Shown: piece after piece, positions 47,612 through 56,808 of the stretch
Numbering within the stretch: the first letter of the stretch is position 1
Layout of the letters: every line of letters begins with the position of its first letter
From: Helicobacter magdeburgensis
GTDB lineage: Bacteria; Campylobacterota; Campylobacteria; Campylobacterales; Helicobacteraceae
Length of the DNA stretch: 64,000 nt
Assembly: GCF_000765825.2 (NCBI RefSeq)
Contig: NZ_JRPE02000001.1
Span: forward strand, 62,001-126,000
Reading direction: 5' to 3'
Position numbers and translations under genes: made by a program
The notes under the pieces: generated by a model
Databases searched by the model: none
What the model saw: only the letters and a program-made list of their open reading frames with translations
Told to the model about the DNA's origin: nothing

Positions 47612-47902
47612 ATGAAAAAAATATGTTTCTCATTGTTTATTATTTGTGGCATATGTTTTTCTCAACAATCTGGCAACTTTCTCCAAAATGCAGAAAAAAA
47701 ATGTAGAAAAGGGGAAGGAAGTGGGTTAGACTGCAATCTTGTGATTGAATCATATGAGCGAGGTGTTCCAGCTTATGGTATAAGAAAAAACCCAAGAAAA
47801 GCCATAGAAATAGCAGAAATATTATGTAATTCCAAGCACCATTCTGCAAGTATCTTTTGCCAAATGGAAGACAAATTGCGTGAAAAATACAATATTTGGT
47901 AG
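47612..47902 (+). CDS. Small secreted cysteine-rich protein, Sel1-like
   Basis: A 96-residue protein with a signal peptide (MKKICFSLFIICGICFS, cleavage near SQQ) and four cysteines in the mature part (31, 41, 72, 83). The stretch ESYERGVPAYGIRKNPRKAI resembles one Sel1-like repeat (YxxGxGVxxDxxKAx), so it could be a single-repeat relative of the Helicobacter cysteine-rich proteins. It lies 17 bp after flaB with its own AAAGGA and overlaps no gene if the Maf start is at 47911. In H. pylori I recall flaB and maf as direct neighbours, so this gene looks inserted. Confidence 0.6.
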   Translation: MKKICFSLFIICGICFSQQSGNFLQNAEKKCRKGEGSGLDCNLVIESYERGVPAYGIRKNPRKAIEIAEILCNSKHHSASIFCQMEDKLREKYNIW

Positions 47903-47910
47903 CTCACACT

Positions 47911-49812
47911 ATGCAGGATTTTTTCTCTCTTAATCTTTCAGCTTTGGCGGTGCGTTCCCCCGCTCTTACCTTAAAGCTTAAAGATTTTACTCCAAATCAA
48001 CATTATGAAGTGTTTCAAGGCAGTGATGTTTTAAATATTAATATCATTGATAAACGCACAAACACCGCTTTATTTCAACATAATCCACTTGAAGAGACAA
48101 ATGCCAAAATCGCCGAGTTTGGAGCATACTCACATTATCCATATTTATATTTTTTTGGCGTAGGCAATGGTGTGCTTTTTAAGGTTTTGTTACAAAATGA
48201 GCTACTCAAACGCATAGTCGTGCTTGAGCCGGAATTAGAGCTACTTTTTATTGTGCTACATTTTATGGATTTTAGCAAAGATATTTTAGAGCAACGCATT
48301 ATGTTTCTCGATGCGACAAGTGTGGATTTCACACGCATTGATATTTTATTCTCCACTAATCGCGATGCGAAAATTTACTCCAAAGTCTATGATTTGCATT
48401 TGTTTAATGCCTATTATAACGCTTATGCGGATTTATATATCAAAATCAATCAGCTTTTTATCCGTGCTATTGAGCATAGTGTCATCAGTGTGGGAAATGA
48501 TAGCCGAGATTCTATTGTTGGTATTCAACAGCATATACAAAATCTCCCAAGCGTGATTCAAAGCCCGACTTTGCTTGATTTACTCGCACAGATTAAAGGC
48601 AGAGATACAGCTATTATCGTAGCCACCGGTCCAAGCCTTAGCAAACAGCTCCCACTTTTAAAGCAGATTCAAGACTATGCGACTATCTTTTGTATTGACG
48701 CTTCACTGCCTATTCTCATAAGGGAGGGCATTAAGCCTGATATTGTTTTTTCACTAGAGCGTGTAGAGCCAACGGCGAGATTCTATGAAGAGACGCCAAA
48801 GGAGGCAAGAGAGGGTATTGTTTTTGCGATTACTTCTATCGTGCATAAAAGGCTAAAAGACGCACTGCAAGGGGATTTGGTGCAATACTCGCTGCGTCCA
48901 TTTGGCTATACGAATTATTTTGAGATTGCTGAATATGGGTATTTGGGTATTGGTATGAGTGCGGCAAATATGGCTTATGAGCTAGTCGCTCACGCTAGAT
49001 TCAAACGCTGCATTATCATCGGGCAGGATTTAGCCTTTGGGGAAGATGGCACTTCTCACGCTAAAAATGCTGTGTATGGTGCAAATGAGATAAATCCCAA
49101 AGCCATAGAGCAAAAGGGACAAAAGGTTATGGTGGAAAAATATGGCGGTGGAGGCGAAGTAGAATCTACAATCGTGTGGAAGCTATTTTTAACATTCTAT
49201 GAACGCGATATTGCTAATACCCCCTACCCCATTGAAGTGATTAACGCAACTGAAGGCGGGGCTAGAATCGCTGGGACAAAGGAGATTCCATTTGCTGAAT
49301 CTATTAAACTCATTGACACTTCACATAAAAAGCAGCCTATAAAACTCACCTACCCCACGCAAGAAATGTATGAAGCAAATCTTAAAAAAGTGCGACAAAA
49401 GACACTGGATTGGATTGAGCTTGGGCTCAAAGACAAGGCATTTGTTGAAGAAGTGTTTTTGGAAGTGGCAGCACTCACAGAGCGATTTGAGCTGCTCAAT
49501 AAAGAGGGGCGATTAGATGAGCTAGATTCAAAAGAGTTAGAAAAGTGCATTGATAGAATCCAAAAGGTTAAAGATTTGTTTGATGATAGGCGGTTTAGAG
49601 AATGCTTTATGGACGCGATACAATCTTATATCTTTCATCAAGAAATGGATATTGCTAAGATTCTTGTTATGCCTACAAATAGTGAAGAATCTAAGCTCAT
49701 CAAACAAGCCGAGCTTATTTACGCACACAAATATTGGCTTTTCTCCCTTGCTGGTGGTATGGATAGTGTGATTGAGGTTGTGAAAAAAGCATATGAAACT
49801 TGGGAAGTGTAA
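47911..49812 (+). CDS. Motility accessory factor (Maf) family flagellin glycosyltransferase
   Basis: A 633-residue protein. I use the ATG at 47911 (MQDFFSLNLSALAVRSP); a TTG at 47896 is possible. The central MAF_flag10/DUF115 domain (about 220-420) has AIIVATGPSLSKQLPLLKQI, IFCIDASLPILIREGIKPD and CIIIGQDLAFGEDGTSHAKN. Maf proteins are thought to load nonulosonic acids such as pseudaminic acid onto flagellin in the cytoplasm. Placement next to flaB equals HP0114 in H. pylori. Confidence 0.87.
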   Translation: MQDFFSLNLSALAVRSPALTLKLKDFTPNQHYEVFQGSDVLNINIIDKRTNTALFQHNPLEETNAKIAEFGAYSHYPYLYFFGVGNGVLFKVLLQNELLKRIVVLEPELELLFIVLHFMDFSKDILEQRIMFLDATSVDFTRIDILFSTNRDAKIYSKVYDLHLFNAYYNAYADLYIKINQLFIRAIEHSVISVGNDSRDSIVGIQQHIQNLPSVIQSPTLLDLLAQIKGRDTAIIVATGPSLSKQLPLLKQIQDYATIFCIDASLPILIREGIKPDIVFSLERVEPTARFYEETPKEAREGIVFAITSIVHKRLKDALQGDLVQYSLRPFGYTNYFEIAEYGYLGIGMSAANMAYELVAHARFKRCIIIGQDLAFGEDGTSHAKNAVYGANEINPKAIEQKGQKVMVEKYGGGGEVESTIVWKLFLTFYERDIANTPYPIEVINATEGGARIAGTKEIPFAESIKLIDTSHKKQPIKLTYPTQEMYEANLKKVRQKTLDWIELGLKDKAFVEEVFLEVAALTERFELLNKEGRLDELDSKELEKCIDRIQKVKDLFDDRRFRECFMDAIQSYIFHQEMDIAKILVMPTNSEESKLIKQAELIYAHKYWLFSLAGGMDSVIEVVKKAYETWEV

Positions 49813-49947
49813 AGTTTTTTTAAGATTCTCACATTTCTCATTGCAAGATACTATTATAGATTCAAACAAATGATAAAGCATAAGCCGTATAAGCACCAAA
49901 AGGCAATGCCAAAACAAAAAAACCTTGCAATAGCATAAAATACAAAA

Positions 49948-50185
49948 GGCGACTAGTTAAGAGGTTGGATAAGACTGCCCTGCCCCCTAGCCAAAGGGCA
50001 GAGTGTGGATAATCTTAGCGACACTTGACTACTATAAGGCATAGTAGTATAATGGTAGCTAAGATTTTGGAGTAAATCTTATCCATTCTAGTCTCCTTTA
50101 TTGTAAAGTAGGCTATCGCTTAAGAGGCTGCCACCTCTTAAAGACAATCTCAAACTTTCTCTCTAATTTTCATTGTTTTTTTTGA
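49948..50185 (+). ncRNA. Candidate structured RNA in the maf-mnmD gap
   Basis: The 399-bp space between convergent genes has no open frame but holds nested perfect inverted repeats: GGATAAGA (49967-49974) with TCTTATCC (50077-50084); CTGCCC (49975-49980) with GGGCAG (49996-50001); AATCTTAGC (50011-50019) with GCTAAGATT (50058-50066); ACTACTAT (50028-50035) with ATAGTAGT (50041-50048); TTAAGAGG (50120-50127) with CCTCTTAA (50134-50141). TAAAAT at 49936-49941 could be a -10, and an eight-T run lies near 50176-50183. Some arms can pair in two ways. Could be 6S-like or novel; it lacks tmRNA, RNase P and SRP signatures. Confidence 0.4.
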
Positions 50186-50211
50186 TTTTATGTTTAATGG
50201 CTATTGCGATT

Positions 50212-51033
50212 TTATTTTATCTCTTTAAGTTTTTCTAGACTCAAAGCTTCCTTGCTTATAAGGCTACTTCCACGAACATTATTTGCCTTATAGTCATATA
50301 CTCTAAATCCCGCATTTATGGCATTCTCCCGCACTGCCCTGCTTTGGGAATAAGTGGTAATAATACCTTGTGGGTGCAAAAGATGATAAAGCAAGGCAAA
50401 ATATTCCTTGCTCCATAGAGTTGGATTTTTCTTAGGACTAAAAGCATCTTGAAAAACAATGTGAAACTCACCACATAAATCCCGCTTAAGATTTTCTAAA
50501 AACACAAGTGCATCGCCTTTATAAAGATAAATTTCAAATTCCATATCGCCTATTTTCCCATCATATTGACTGACTTGCCTAGCCAATTCAAAATGCTTTA
50601 ATATCTCTTCTAGCGGTAAAGTCTCGCAAATAAAAGGCGGATAGGGAAGTTCTCTTAATGTGCGAAATATATTTTCATCAATTTCTGGCGAGTAGATTTT
50701 TACCTTGCCTTTAAAGGGTGTTTTTAGAATCTGCCCGTTTAGAATCTGTTGTTGTGGAATCTGCCCTTTTGCGAGTGTGCTTAAAAGTGTCAAGGTGTTA
50801 TAGCCTAAACCAAAGCATATATCAAGCACACATAAAGTATTTGAAGTATTTGGCAGATTCTCTAACGCATCGCCAAAGCACCCTACACTATGTGCTAAAG
50901 AGGGGTAAATATGCTTGTAGAGCGTCTCATTTAATGCTCCATCTTTCAAGCTATGATAGCATTCATCAAAGTCTGCATTATACGCACTCGTAGAGCCATC
51001 GGCACTTTGACGAAAACTGATTGTATTATCCAT
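50212..51033 (-). CDS. mnmD: MnmD-like tRNA methyltransferase
   Basis: A 273-residue protein with the MnmC N-terminal (DUF752) methyltransferase domain: LDICFGLGYNTLTLL (SAM-binding motif I), SPEIDENIF, the catalytic-region motif VFQDAFSPKKNPTLWSKEYF and LLHPQGIITTYSQSRAVREN. It would methylate aminomethyl-uridine at the tRNA wobble position to give mnm5(s2)U. The FAD domain of two-domain MnmC is absent, so it is the standalone type. Confidence 0.85.
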   Translation of the reverse strand: MDNTISFRQSADGSTSAYNADFDECYHSLKDGALNETLYKHIYPSLAHSVGCFGDALENLPNTSNTLCVLDICFGLGYNTLTLLSTLAKGQIPQQQILNGQILKTPFKGKVKIYSPEIDENIFRTLRELPYPPFICETLPLEEILKHFELARQVSQYDGKIGDMEFEIYLYKGDALVFLENLKRDLCGEFHIVFQDAFSPKKNPTLWSKEYFALLYHLLHPQGIITTYSQSRAVRENAINAGFRVYDYKANNVRGSSLISKEALSLEKLKEIK

Positions 51034-51070
51034 TTTATACTTTATAAAGCCAAACTTTTAAAACCAAAGG

Positions 51071-53134
51071 TTATTTGGTTTTTTCCTCATTCTTCACTTC
51101 ATAGCCATTTTTTAGAATCCACCAGCTGAGTGCCGTGGCTTGCTCCAAGCGTTTGTAAAGTGATTTTGCTAATTCTTTATCATTATGTTGTGCTGTGCCT
51201 TCATTAAAATACTCTATCTCGCCATCTTTATTGGCGATAAATCTATCTGTGGCAATAGCAAAATACCCTAACGCACTATTTTTCTCACTCAACGCCATAT
51301 TATCATTACTCACAAGCGGTGTGCCAAAGCTATGATATGTATAGCCATTTGGTGCGATGAGTTCTACAATACTTGGGGTTATATCAATGTGAGAGCCGAT
51401 ATTTGTAAGCTTTTTTATCTCAAGGCTTGGGGAATAGATAATGAGCGGTATAGTATTACTTGCCTTAAGTGCCGCACCCACCTTTGGATACTCTCTATCA
51501 TAATGATCGCCTGTTACCACAAATAAGGAATTAGGCAAGACTTTTGAAACCTCTTCAATAAAACGCGTAATCATCTTGTCTTGATACCAAATATGCCCTA
51601 TAAGGCGAGAATTCTTCTCTTTATATTTTGATGAGTTAGCAAAAAACTTTTCAATCTTTTTTAGCGAGACATTAAACTGCTCTAAAGGCACATCATAAGG
51701 CGGGTGATTAGAGGTTGTAAGTATCATATTAAAGCTTGGCTTGTTGCGTTCTTTAAAAGTATTATCACGCACGAGTGCAAAAAGATGATGATCATACGCC
51801 CCCCACAAACCTTCATAAGGTGCAGAGTAGCCATTAAGCTTTGCATTTTCAATAATTTGGGTATTGTAATAAATCTTTTCAAAGCCCTGTGTGGCGGTGT
51901 ATTGATCCAACTTTTGCCAGATTCCACTTCCGCCATAATAAAAGTTATTCTTATAGCCCAAATCTTTCATAATAAAGCCCGGAGCTGTTACAAAAGGCTC
52001 TAATACGCCAAGCACGGAATTCACCGGTATTTCAGTTTGAAAAAGCCCTGTGAGATGCACATCCATACTTTTAATCGTAGAACCAGCATTTTCTAAAAAT
52101 ACGCCAATCTTTGCTCCGTGATTATCATTAAGAAGTGATTTTAGCCCAGAAGTCAGTCCAAGCTCATCAAATTCTTCATCAAAATGCCATTCGCTCAAGC
52201 TTTCAGCCACGATATAAAAAACATACTCTATTTTTTCTCCACTACTATTGCCAACCTTCTTTTCTAGCAAATCTTTAAGATTATACTGACTTTGTTTTGA
52301 ATCTAGCTCAAAATACTCTTCTACAACCTCAAGCGGACTTTGGGAGGTATAATCGCTAAAGCGTGAGTTTGAAATCTTAGCATATCCACGATACACAAGA
52401 TACAAATCCCTAAATGCCCCGGGCGAAGCCTTACGCAAAAAGGTATTTTCCACAGGCTTTAAGGCTTGATCTAAACTTATGCCCTTAAAACTAAAAGCAG
52501 AATTAATACAAATCATCATCATAAACGCGAATAGGATAAAAAGGATAAGACTAGCTAGAGCAGATTCTTTGCGTGTTGAACGAGAGCGGATAGAGCTTAG
52601 CGGATCTCTGCCATACTCACGCGTGATTTTCCCAGATATTTTTGTATATATCCACATAAACACAAGGCTAAGAAAAAGCCAAAGCAATACCTTTGAAGTA
52701 ATGCCATACTGCCCACTTATGCCTGTGTGAAAAATCGCTTTTTGATCATCAAAAATAAGTCCTAGCAAATTAGCATTAAATACATCATTATAAATTTGAT
52801 AAAAAACAATCTCCGAAATACCTATAAATAAAGTCAGCACAACGGCAATTAACACATATATCCACAGCACAAACCAACGAAATTCACTCCAAAAAAACAA
52901 TAGCCCAAGCACAAAATATGCAAGGCTTAGTCCCGCAATATGCCTTGAATCATAACGCAATCCATTTAAAAAAGTATTCACATACTCCATATAGCTCTTA
53001 ACTTCCCCAATCGCCCCGTGATACACCCCACTATACAGCACAAAACACAGCTTCATTGCAAAAAACAAAACAAACAAAAATAACGCAAATACGATTGATT
53101 TGACAAGTAGTTTTTCAAGCCACTTTCTTTCCAT
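51071..53134 (-). CDS. Sulfatase-domain phosphoglycerol/phosphoethanolamine transferase-like membrane protein
   Basis: A 687-residue inner-membrane protein: about five N-terminal transmembrane helices (SIVFALFLFVLFFAMKLCFV, VLIAVVLTLFIGISEIVFY and others to about 215), then a periplasmic alkaline-phosphatase-superfamily domain. YVFYIVAESLSEWH is the nucleophile-side strand, GSTIKSMDVHLTG the region of the acceptor residue, SNHPPYDVP and FVVTGDHYDREYP the metal-binding segments. It resembles LTA-synthase-type and EptA-type transferases and HP0578 by position. It may modify LPS or an osmoregulated glycan. It overlaps the next gene by 20 bp. Confidence 0.82.
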   Translation of the reverse strand: MERKWLEKLLVKSIVFALFLFVLFFAMKLCFVLYSGVYHGAIGEVKSYMEYVNTFLNGLRYDSRHIAGLSLAYFVLGLLFFWSEFRWFVLWIYVLIAVVLTLFIGISEIVFYQIYNDVFNANLLGLIFDDQKAIFHTGISGQYGITSKVLLWLFLSLVFMWIYTKISGKITREYGRDPLSSIRSRSTRKESALASLILFILFAFMMMICINSAFSFKGISLDQALKPVENTFLRKASPGAFRDLYLVYRGYAKISNSRFSDYTSQSPLEVVEEYFELDSKQSQYNLKDLLEKKVGNSSGEKIEYVFYIVAESLSEWHFDEEFDELGLTSGLKSLLNDNHGAKIGVFLENAGSTIKSMDVHLTGLFQTEIPVNSVLGVLEPFVTAPGFIMKDLGYKNNFYYGGSGIWQKLDQYTATQGFEKIYYNTQIIENAKLNGYSAPYEGLWGAYDHHLFALVRDNTFKERNKPSFNMILTTSNHPPYDVPLEQFNVSLKKIEKFFANSSKYKEKNSRLIGHIWYQDKMITRFIEEVSKVLPNSLFVVTGDHYDREYPKVGAALKASNTIPLIIYSPSLEIKKLTNIGSHIDITPSIVELIAPNGYTYHSFGTPLVSNDNMALSEKNSALGYFAIATDRFIANKDGEIEYFNEGTAQHNDKELAKSLYKRLEQATALSWWILKNGYEVKNEEKTK

Positions 53135-53774
53135 TCTTCACCCCACCAAAAATTCTATACACAAAGCAAAAGCCACGCCACAAAGCCAACACTATGCACC
53201 CAACCCACAAAAATGGATCAATGCAATACTCCCAAATACTCATCTCACCTAGAATCTGCACTTGGTAAGCAATGATACAAAGGATTATCCCCCAGCCTGT
53301 TAGAGCGTTCAAGCTATAGGATATAATGGATATTACGCATAAAATAAAAAGCGTTATTCTAAACTCTAAATGGTAAATATCCACAAAACCACAGCCCAAG
53401 ATTCCAAAAATTCCCAATGCTCCAAAATACAAAAAGATTCCAAGCACAATCCACACATATTGCACATTTGGTGAAAAAAATGGCTTATGCAAAAAAGCTT
53501 GTAATTTCTGTTTTGAATCTTGCCTCACACAATCGCTTACCCAAAACCTTAGCAAATAATACAAGCATAGTAAAATTAACATCACGCTAGGCACATCAAA
53601 TAACGCATAGACATAATCACACAAACTCCATTCCATAAAAGGTATATTAAAGATAAGAATCCACGCTAGACTAAGCCCTGCTAGAAGCTTTTTTGAAGCA
53701 AAAATAAAAGAGAGACAGCACACAATTCCTGCAAGAGCAATGATATTTAGCCCAATGCTTACAGCCAGATTCAC
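53115..53774 (-). CDS. Kdo hydrolase membrane subunit (KdoH2/HP0579-like)
   Basis: A 219-residue protein with about six hydrophobic helices (IIALAGIVCCLSFIFASKKL, LSLAWILIFNIPFMEWSL, VPSVMLILLCLYYLL, IVLGIFLYFGALGIFGILGC, ITLFILCVISIISYSLNA, GWGIILCIIAYQVQIL). In H. pylori the pair HP0579/HP0580 is reported to form the two-protein Kdo hydrolase that removes the outer Kdo from lipid A-core; this gene takes the HP0579 place. It overlaps KdoH1 by 4 bp and the sulfatase-type gene by 20 bp, indicating a single transcript. Confidence 0.75.
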   Translation of the reverse strand: MNLAVSIGLNIIALAGIVCCLSFIFASKKLLAGLSLAWILIFNIPFMEWSLCDYVYALFDVPSVMLILLCLYYLLRFWVSDCVRQDSKQKLQAFLHKPFFSPNVQYVWIVLGIFLYFGALGIFGILGCGFVDIYHLEFRITLFILCVISIISYSLNALTGWGIILCIIAYQVQILGEMSIWEYCIDPFLWVGCIVLALWRGFCFVYRIFGGVKNGKKVA

Positions 53775-55039
53775 TTTTGTTCTCCCCCTTGTGTGAGATA
53801 ATGTATAGGATTTTTTAATACCGCCTTTGGTATCAATGCAACACGAATATACAAACGCCCATAGGTATAAGCCACAGCGACATACTCACTACTCTCCGCC
53901 ACACTTGGATAAGACACTTCATTATCAAGGAGTGTATCTAGCTTCAATACAGGCTTAAAGCTCACAGATTCTGAATCTAAGCTTTTTTCATTAAGATTCA
54001 TAATCCACAGCTCCTCGCGTTTATTGCCATTCTCCCTTTGCGTTTGATTATGAAGCAAATATGTAGAATCTAAACTCCTAAAAAGCACGGAAGAAAAATC
54101 AAAACTCTGCAAATTACTCGTCTTTGGGCTTTGGCAAATCTCATTGCATAATGATGTAAAAAGCACATTATTATACGCCTTGTGATTGCGATACACACCA
54201 AAGGCAGTATGGGAATCTAATGGAATGAAGCTCGGCTGAAGCTGTGAGTGAAGCTCTAAAGGCTTTGTAATAGAATCTAGCTGTAATGTGGGGCTAAAAT
54301 CAAGCAAAAGCGGATATTTATTTGCAAGCTCGTGGTAGATTGGCAAAATAAATCCGCCATCTTCTTTTAACATCGGCGGTGTGCGGACAAGATGAGAAAA
54401 ATTAAAAAACGGGCTTAAATGTAGCTCTTTAACAAAGCTAAGATTTGACAATGTAGAATCTAAACGCAACCAATAGATTTTACTTGTAGCCCAGCCGCCT
54501 AGACTTACTCCCACAACAAACAAATGCACCCGATTTTGCCTATCCACAAACGCGATAGGATTCCCTAGCTTTTTTATAAATTTTCCGCTAAGTTGGGATA
54601 GTTTTTGTGCGTCTAAAAGGCGGTGCGGTTCACTCCAAGTGCCAAGATTCTTATTTTTTAGGGTGCTATTATCTAAAGTCTTATTTTGAGATTCAAAAGT
54701 AAAAAAACTTTGATAAATCCCCACATCTCTAGCCCCTTCCCTACTCCCTGCAAAATATAGTAGCATAAAGTCCTTATCACTCACAGAGCTAACATTTGTA
54801 ATGCTACTTGCGTGAGCAGAGATTTGAGTATTTGGAATATCAAAATAGGTAATAGAATCTAAAGCGTGTGAGCTTGTAGCTAGAGATTCCCGCTTTGAAT
54901 CTTTGGAAAAAATGGGTGCAGAAACAAGGGTGTGTTTGCTTAAATCAAGCGTAGTTTTAGGGCTTTCATCGGTGGCAATGCACCACCAAGCACACAAAAG
55001 CAAAATACCAACAAAACTTACACTTCCCTTTCCCAGCAT
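53771..55039 (-). CDS. Kdo hydrolase sialidase-like subunit (KdoH1/HP0580-like)
   Basis: A 422-residue protein with an N-terminal anchor or signal (SFVGILLLCAWWCIAT) and a sialidase-like beta-propeller: ISAHASSITNVSSVSDKDFM, YFAGSREGARDVGIYQSFFT, GTWSEPHRLLDAQ, KLGNPIAFVDRQNRVHLFVV and PPMLKEDGGFILPIYHE follow the exo-alpha-sialidase (BNR) pattern with Arg and Asp residues. With its overlapping partner it would trim the outer Kdo of LPS in the periplasm, as shown for HP0580. The order KdoH1 / KdoH2 / sulfatase agrees with HP0580-HP0578. Confidence 0.83.
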   Translation of the reverse strand: MLGKGSVSFVGILLLCAWWCIATDESPKTTLDLSKHTLVSAPIFSKDSKRESLATSSHALDSITYFDIPNTQISAHASSITNVSSVSDKDFMLLYFAGSREGARDVGIYQSFFTFESQNKTLDNSTLKNKNLGTWSEPHRLLDAQKLSQLSGKFIKKLGNPIAFVDRQNRVHLFVVGVSLGGWATSKIYWLRLDSTLSNLSFVKELHLSPFFNFSHLVRTPPMLKEDGGFILPIYHELANKYPLLLDFSPTLQLDSITKPLELHSQLQPSFIPLDSHTAFGVYRNHKAYNNVLFTSLCNEICQSPKTSNLQSFDFSSVLFRSLDSTYLLHNQTQRENGNKREELWIMNLNEKSLDSESVSFKPVLKLDTLLDNEVSYPSVAESSEYVAVAYTYGRLYIRVALIPKAVLKNPIHYLTQGGEQK

Positions 55040-55066
55040 ATTCTACAAAGGCTATCCACAAGAGAT

Positions 55067-56254
55067 TTAAAGAAGTGTTTTAACAAACTTAGAAATACGC
55101 GCTATCCCCATTTCAAGCTGCTCTAAAGAACACGCAAAAGAAAGCCGCACAAAGCCTTCCATACCAAAGGCACAGCCGGGCACCAACGCCACACCTTGCT
55201 CTTTTAGCAATGCTTGGCAAAAGCCCATAGAATCTGTGCCATATTGAGGCAAAGCAGAGATATTGACAAAAAGATAAAACGCACCTTGTGGAGCTATAAC
55301 GCTAAGATTTTGAATATTATTAATCGCATCACACGCAAAACGCATACGCTCTTCAAATGCCACTCGCATTTCTTCAATATCATTATCCGCCTCACCCTTT
55401 AGGGCTACCACAGAAGCCTTTTGTGTGATAGAGTTAATATTTGAAGTGCATTGACTTTGGAGATTATCCATAAGTTTGACAAGATTCTTATCCTTACACG
55501 CTAAATAGCCCATACGCCACCCTGTCATCGCCACTGATTTGCTTAAACCATTAATGGTAATAGTGCGCTCACACATATCTTGGCTAATCACCGCAGCAGA
55601 AGTGAATTTCACCCCGTAAGTGAGCTTCTCATACATCTCATCACTCACAACCCATACATTGCTATCTTTTAGCACCTCTGCTAAGCCTTCTAGCTCCTCT
55701 TTAGTATAAACCATACCTGTTGGGTTAGAAGGGGTATTTAGCACAAAAATTTTTGTCTTTGGTGTAATGGCTTGTTGCAACTGCTTAGGTGTGATTTTAA
55801 AATTGCTTTGCTGTGAAGTCTCCACAAACACAGGCTTCCCACCGCTATAAGTTACAAGCTCTGGGTAAGTAACCCAATAAGGTGAAGGGATAATCACTTC
55901 ATCACCTGAATCAACCAAAGCCTGAAAGACATTAAAAAGTGAGTGTTTTGCACCATTGCTGACAAGAATCTCATTCTTTTCATACTGCAATCCATTCTCA
56001 CGCAAAAGCTTATTTTGGATAGCCTCTCGCAGCTCGGGAATCCCCGCTACCGCAGTGTATTTTGTAAAGCCGCTTTTTAACGCTCTAATGGCTTCATCTT
56101 TTATCACTTCTGGCGTGTCAAAATCCGGCTCTCCAGCTGAAAAACTCAAAACATCTTGCCCTTGAGCCTTTAGCTCTCTAGCTAGTGTGCTTATAGCAAT
56201 TGTTGTAGATTCTTGAAGCAGTTCCACGCGTTTGGCGTATTTGTGATTTTTCAT
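55067..56254 (-). CDS. aspC: Aspartate aminotransferase (class I, PLP-dependent)
   Basis: A 395-residue fold-type I aminotransferase: VLSFSAGEPDFDTPEVIKDE, GFTKYTAVAGIPELREAIQN, FVLNTPSNPTGMVYT, WVVSDEMYEKLTYG and the PLP-binding lysine in TINGLSKSVAMTGWRMGYLA. The subfamily (AspB/AspC-type I gamma) usually acts on aspartate and 2-oxoglutarate; prephenate activity also occurs in this group, so substrate range is open. AAAAGGAG precedes the start. Confidence 0.92.
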   Translation of the reverse strand: MKNHKYAKRVELLQESTTIAISTLARELKAQGQDVLSFSAGEPDFDTPEVIKDEAIRALKSGFTKYTAVAGIPELREAIQNKLLRENGLQYEKNEILVSNGAKHSLFNVFQALVDSGDEVIIPSPYWVTYPELVTYSGGKPVFVETSQQSNFKITPKQLQQAITPKTKIFVLNTPSNPTGMVYTKEELEGLAEVLKDSNVWVVSDEMYEKLTYGVKFTSAAVISQDMCERTITINGLSKSVAMTGWRMGYLACKDKNLVKLMDNLQSQCTSNINSITQKASVVALKGEADNDIEEMRVAFEERMRFACDAINNIQNLSVIAPQGAFYLFVNISALPQYGTDSMGFCQALLKEQGVALVPGCAFGMEGFVRLSFACSLEQLEMGIARISKFVKTLL

Positions 56255-56277
56255 TGTTTTTCTCCTTTTATGTGGAT

Positions 56278-56808
56278 TTATTCCTTAATATCCGCAAGTT
56301 TTAGAGTAAATTCTATCTCGCCCTTGCTTAAACGCATCTCTTTTGCAATCGCATCTATACTCCACCCATCGCGGAACATTCCTAAAATGCGTTTTTGGTC
56401 TATATTAGTGCTTGAGCTTGGGAAGTATCCAAACTCGCGGATTTTCTCTTCTAAGCTTACAAGCTTCTCTTCAATATATGAACGCTCTTTGTTAAATTGT
56501 GCTTCCAAAATCTCAATCTGCCGATACACGCTCACTAGCGAGTTATTTACCGCATCAGCAGATTCTGTTTTAATCTTGGTATTAAGTGCCGTAGAACTTA
56601 GCTGACTTTCAAGCTCACTATCTTTAATCCACTTGTGAATCTTAAAAATCTCCCCATTAATGTCTTCCATACCCTTTTCAAATCGGCGTATGCGTTTATG
56701 TAGCTCCAAAGAACGACTATAACTCAAAAATGCCACCAAACACACAATTGCTATGGATACAAGCGAAACAATCATCGCCATAGAACTCATTGAAACCCCA
56801 AACATCAC
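56278..56808 (-). CDS. Membrane-anchored coiled-coil protein with C-terminal HTH-like segment
   Basis: A 176-residue protein: N-terminal membrane helix (MAMIVSLVSIAIVCLVAFLS), a coiled coil of about 90 residues (LHKRIRRFEKGMEDINGEIF through KLVSLEEKIREFG) and a C-terminal helix-turn-helix-like piece (LGMFRDGWSIDAIAKEMRLS KGE). No known catalytic motif. It overlaps the PilZ-like gene by 4 bp, so they are coupled. Confidence 0.65.
   Translation of the reverse strand: MMFGVSMSSMAMIVSLVSIAIVCLVAFLSYSRSLELHKRIRRFEKGMEDINGEIFKIHKWIKDSELESQLSSTALNTKIKTESADAVNNSLVSVYRQIEILEAQFNKERSYIEEKLVSLEEKIREFGYFPSSSTNIDQKRILGMFRDGWSIDAIAKEMRLSKGEIEFTLKLADIKE

Noticed and set aside
50041-50100. tRNA-like sequence (AATGGTAG D-arm look, hairpin with GGA in the loop, TTCTAGTC)
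   Set aside because: No acceptor stem can be closed, the T-loop lacks the TTCRA pattern and there is no 5-bp T stem; better seen as part of the structured intergenic element.
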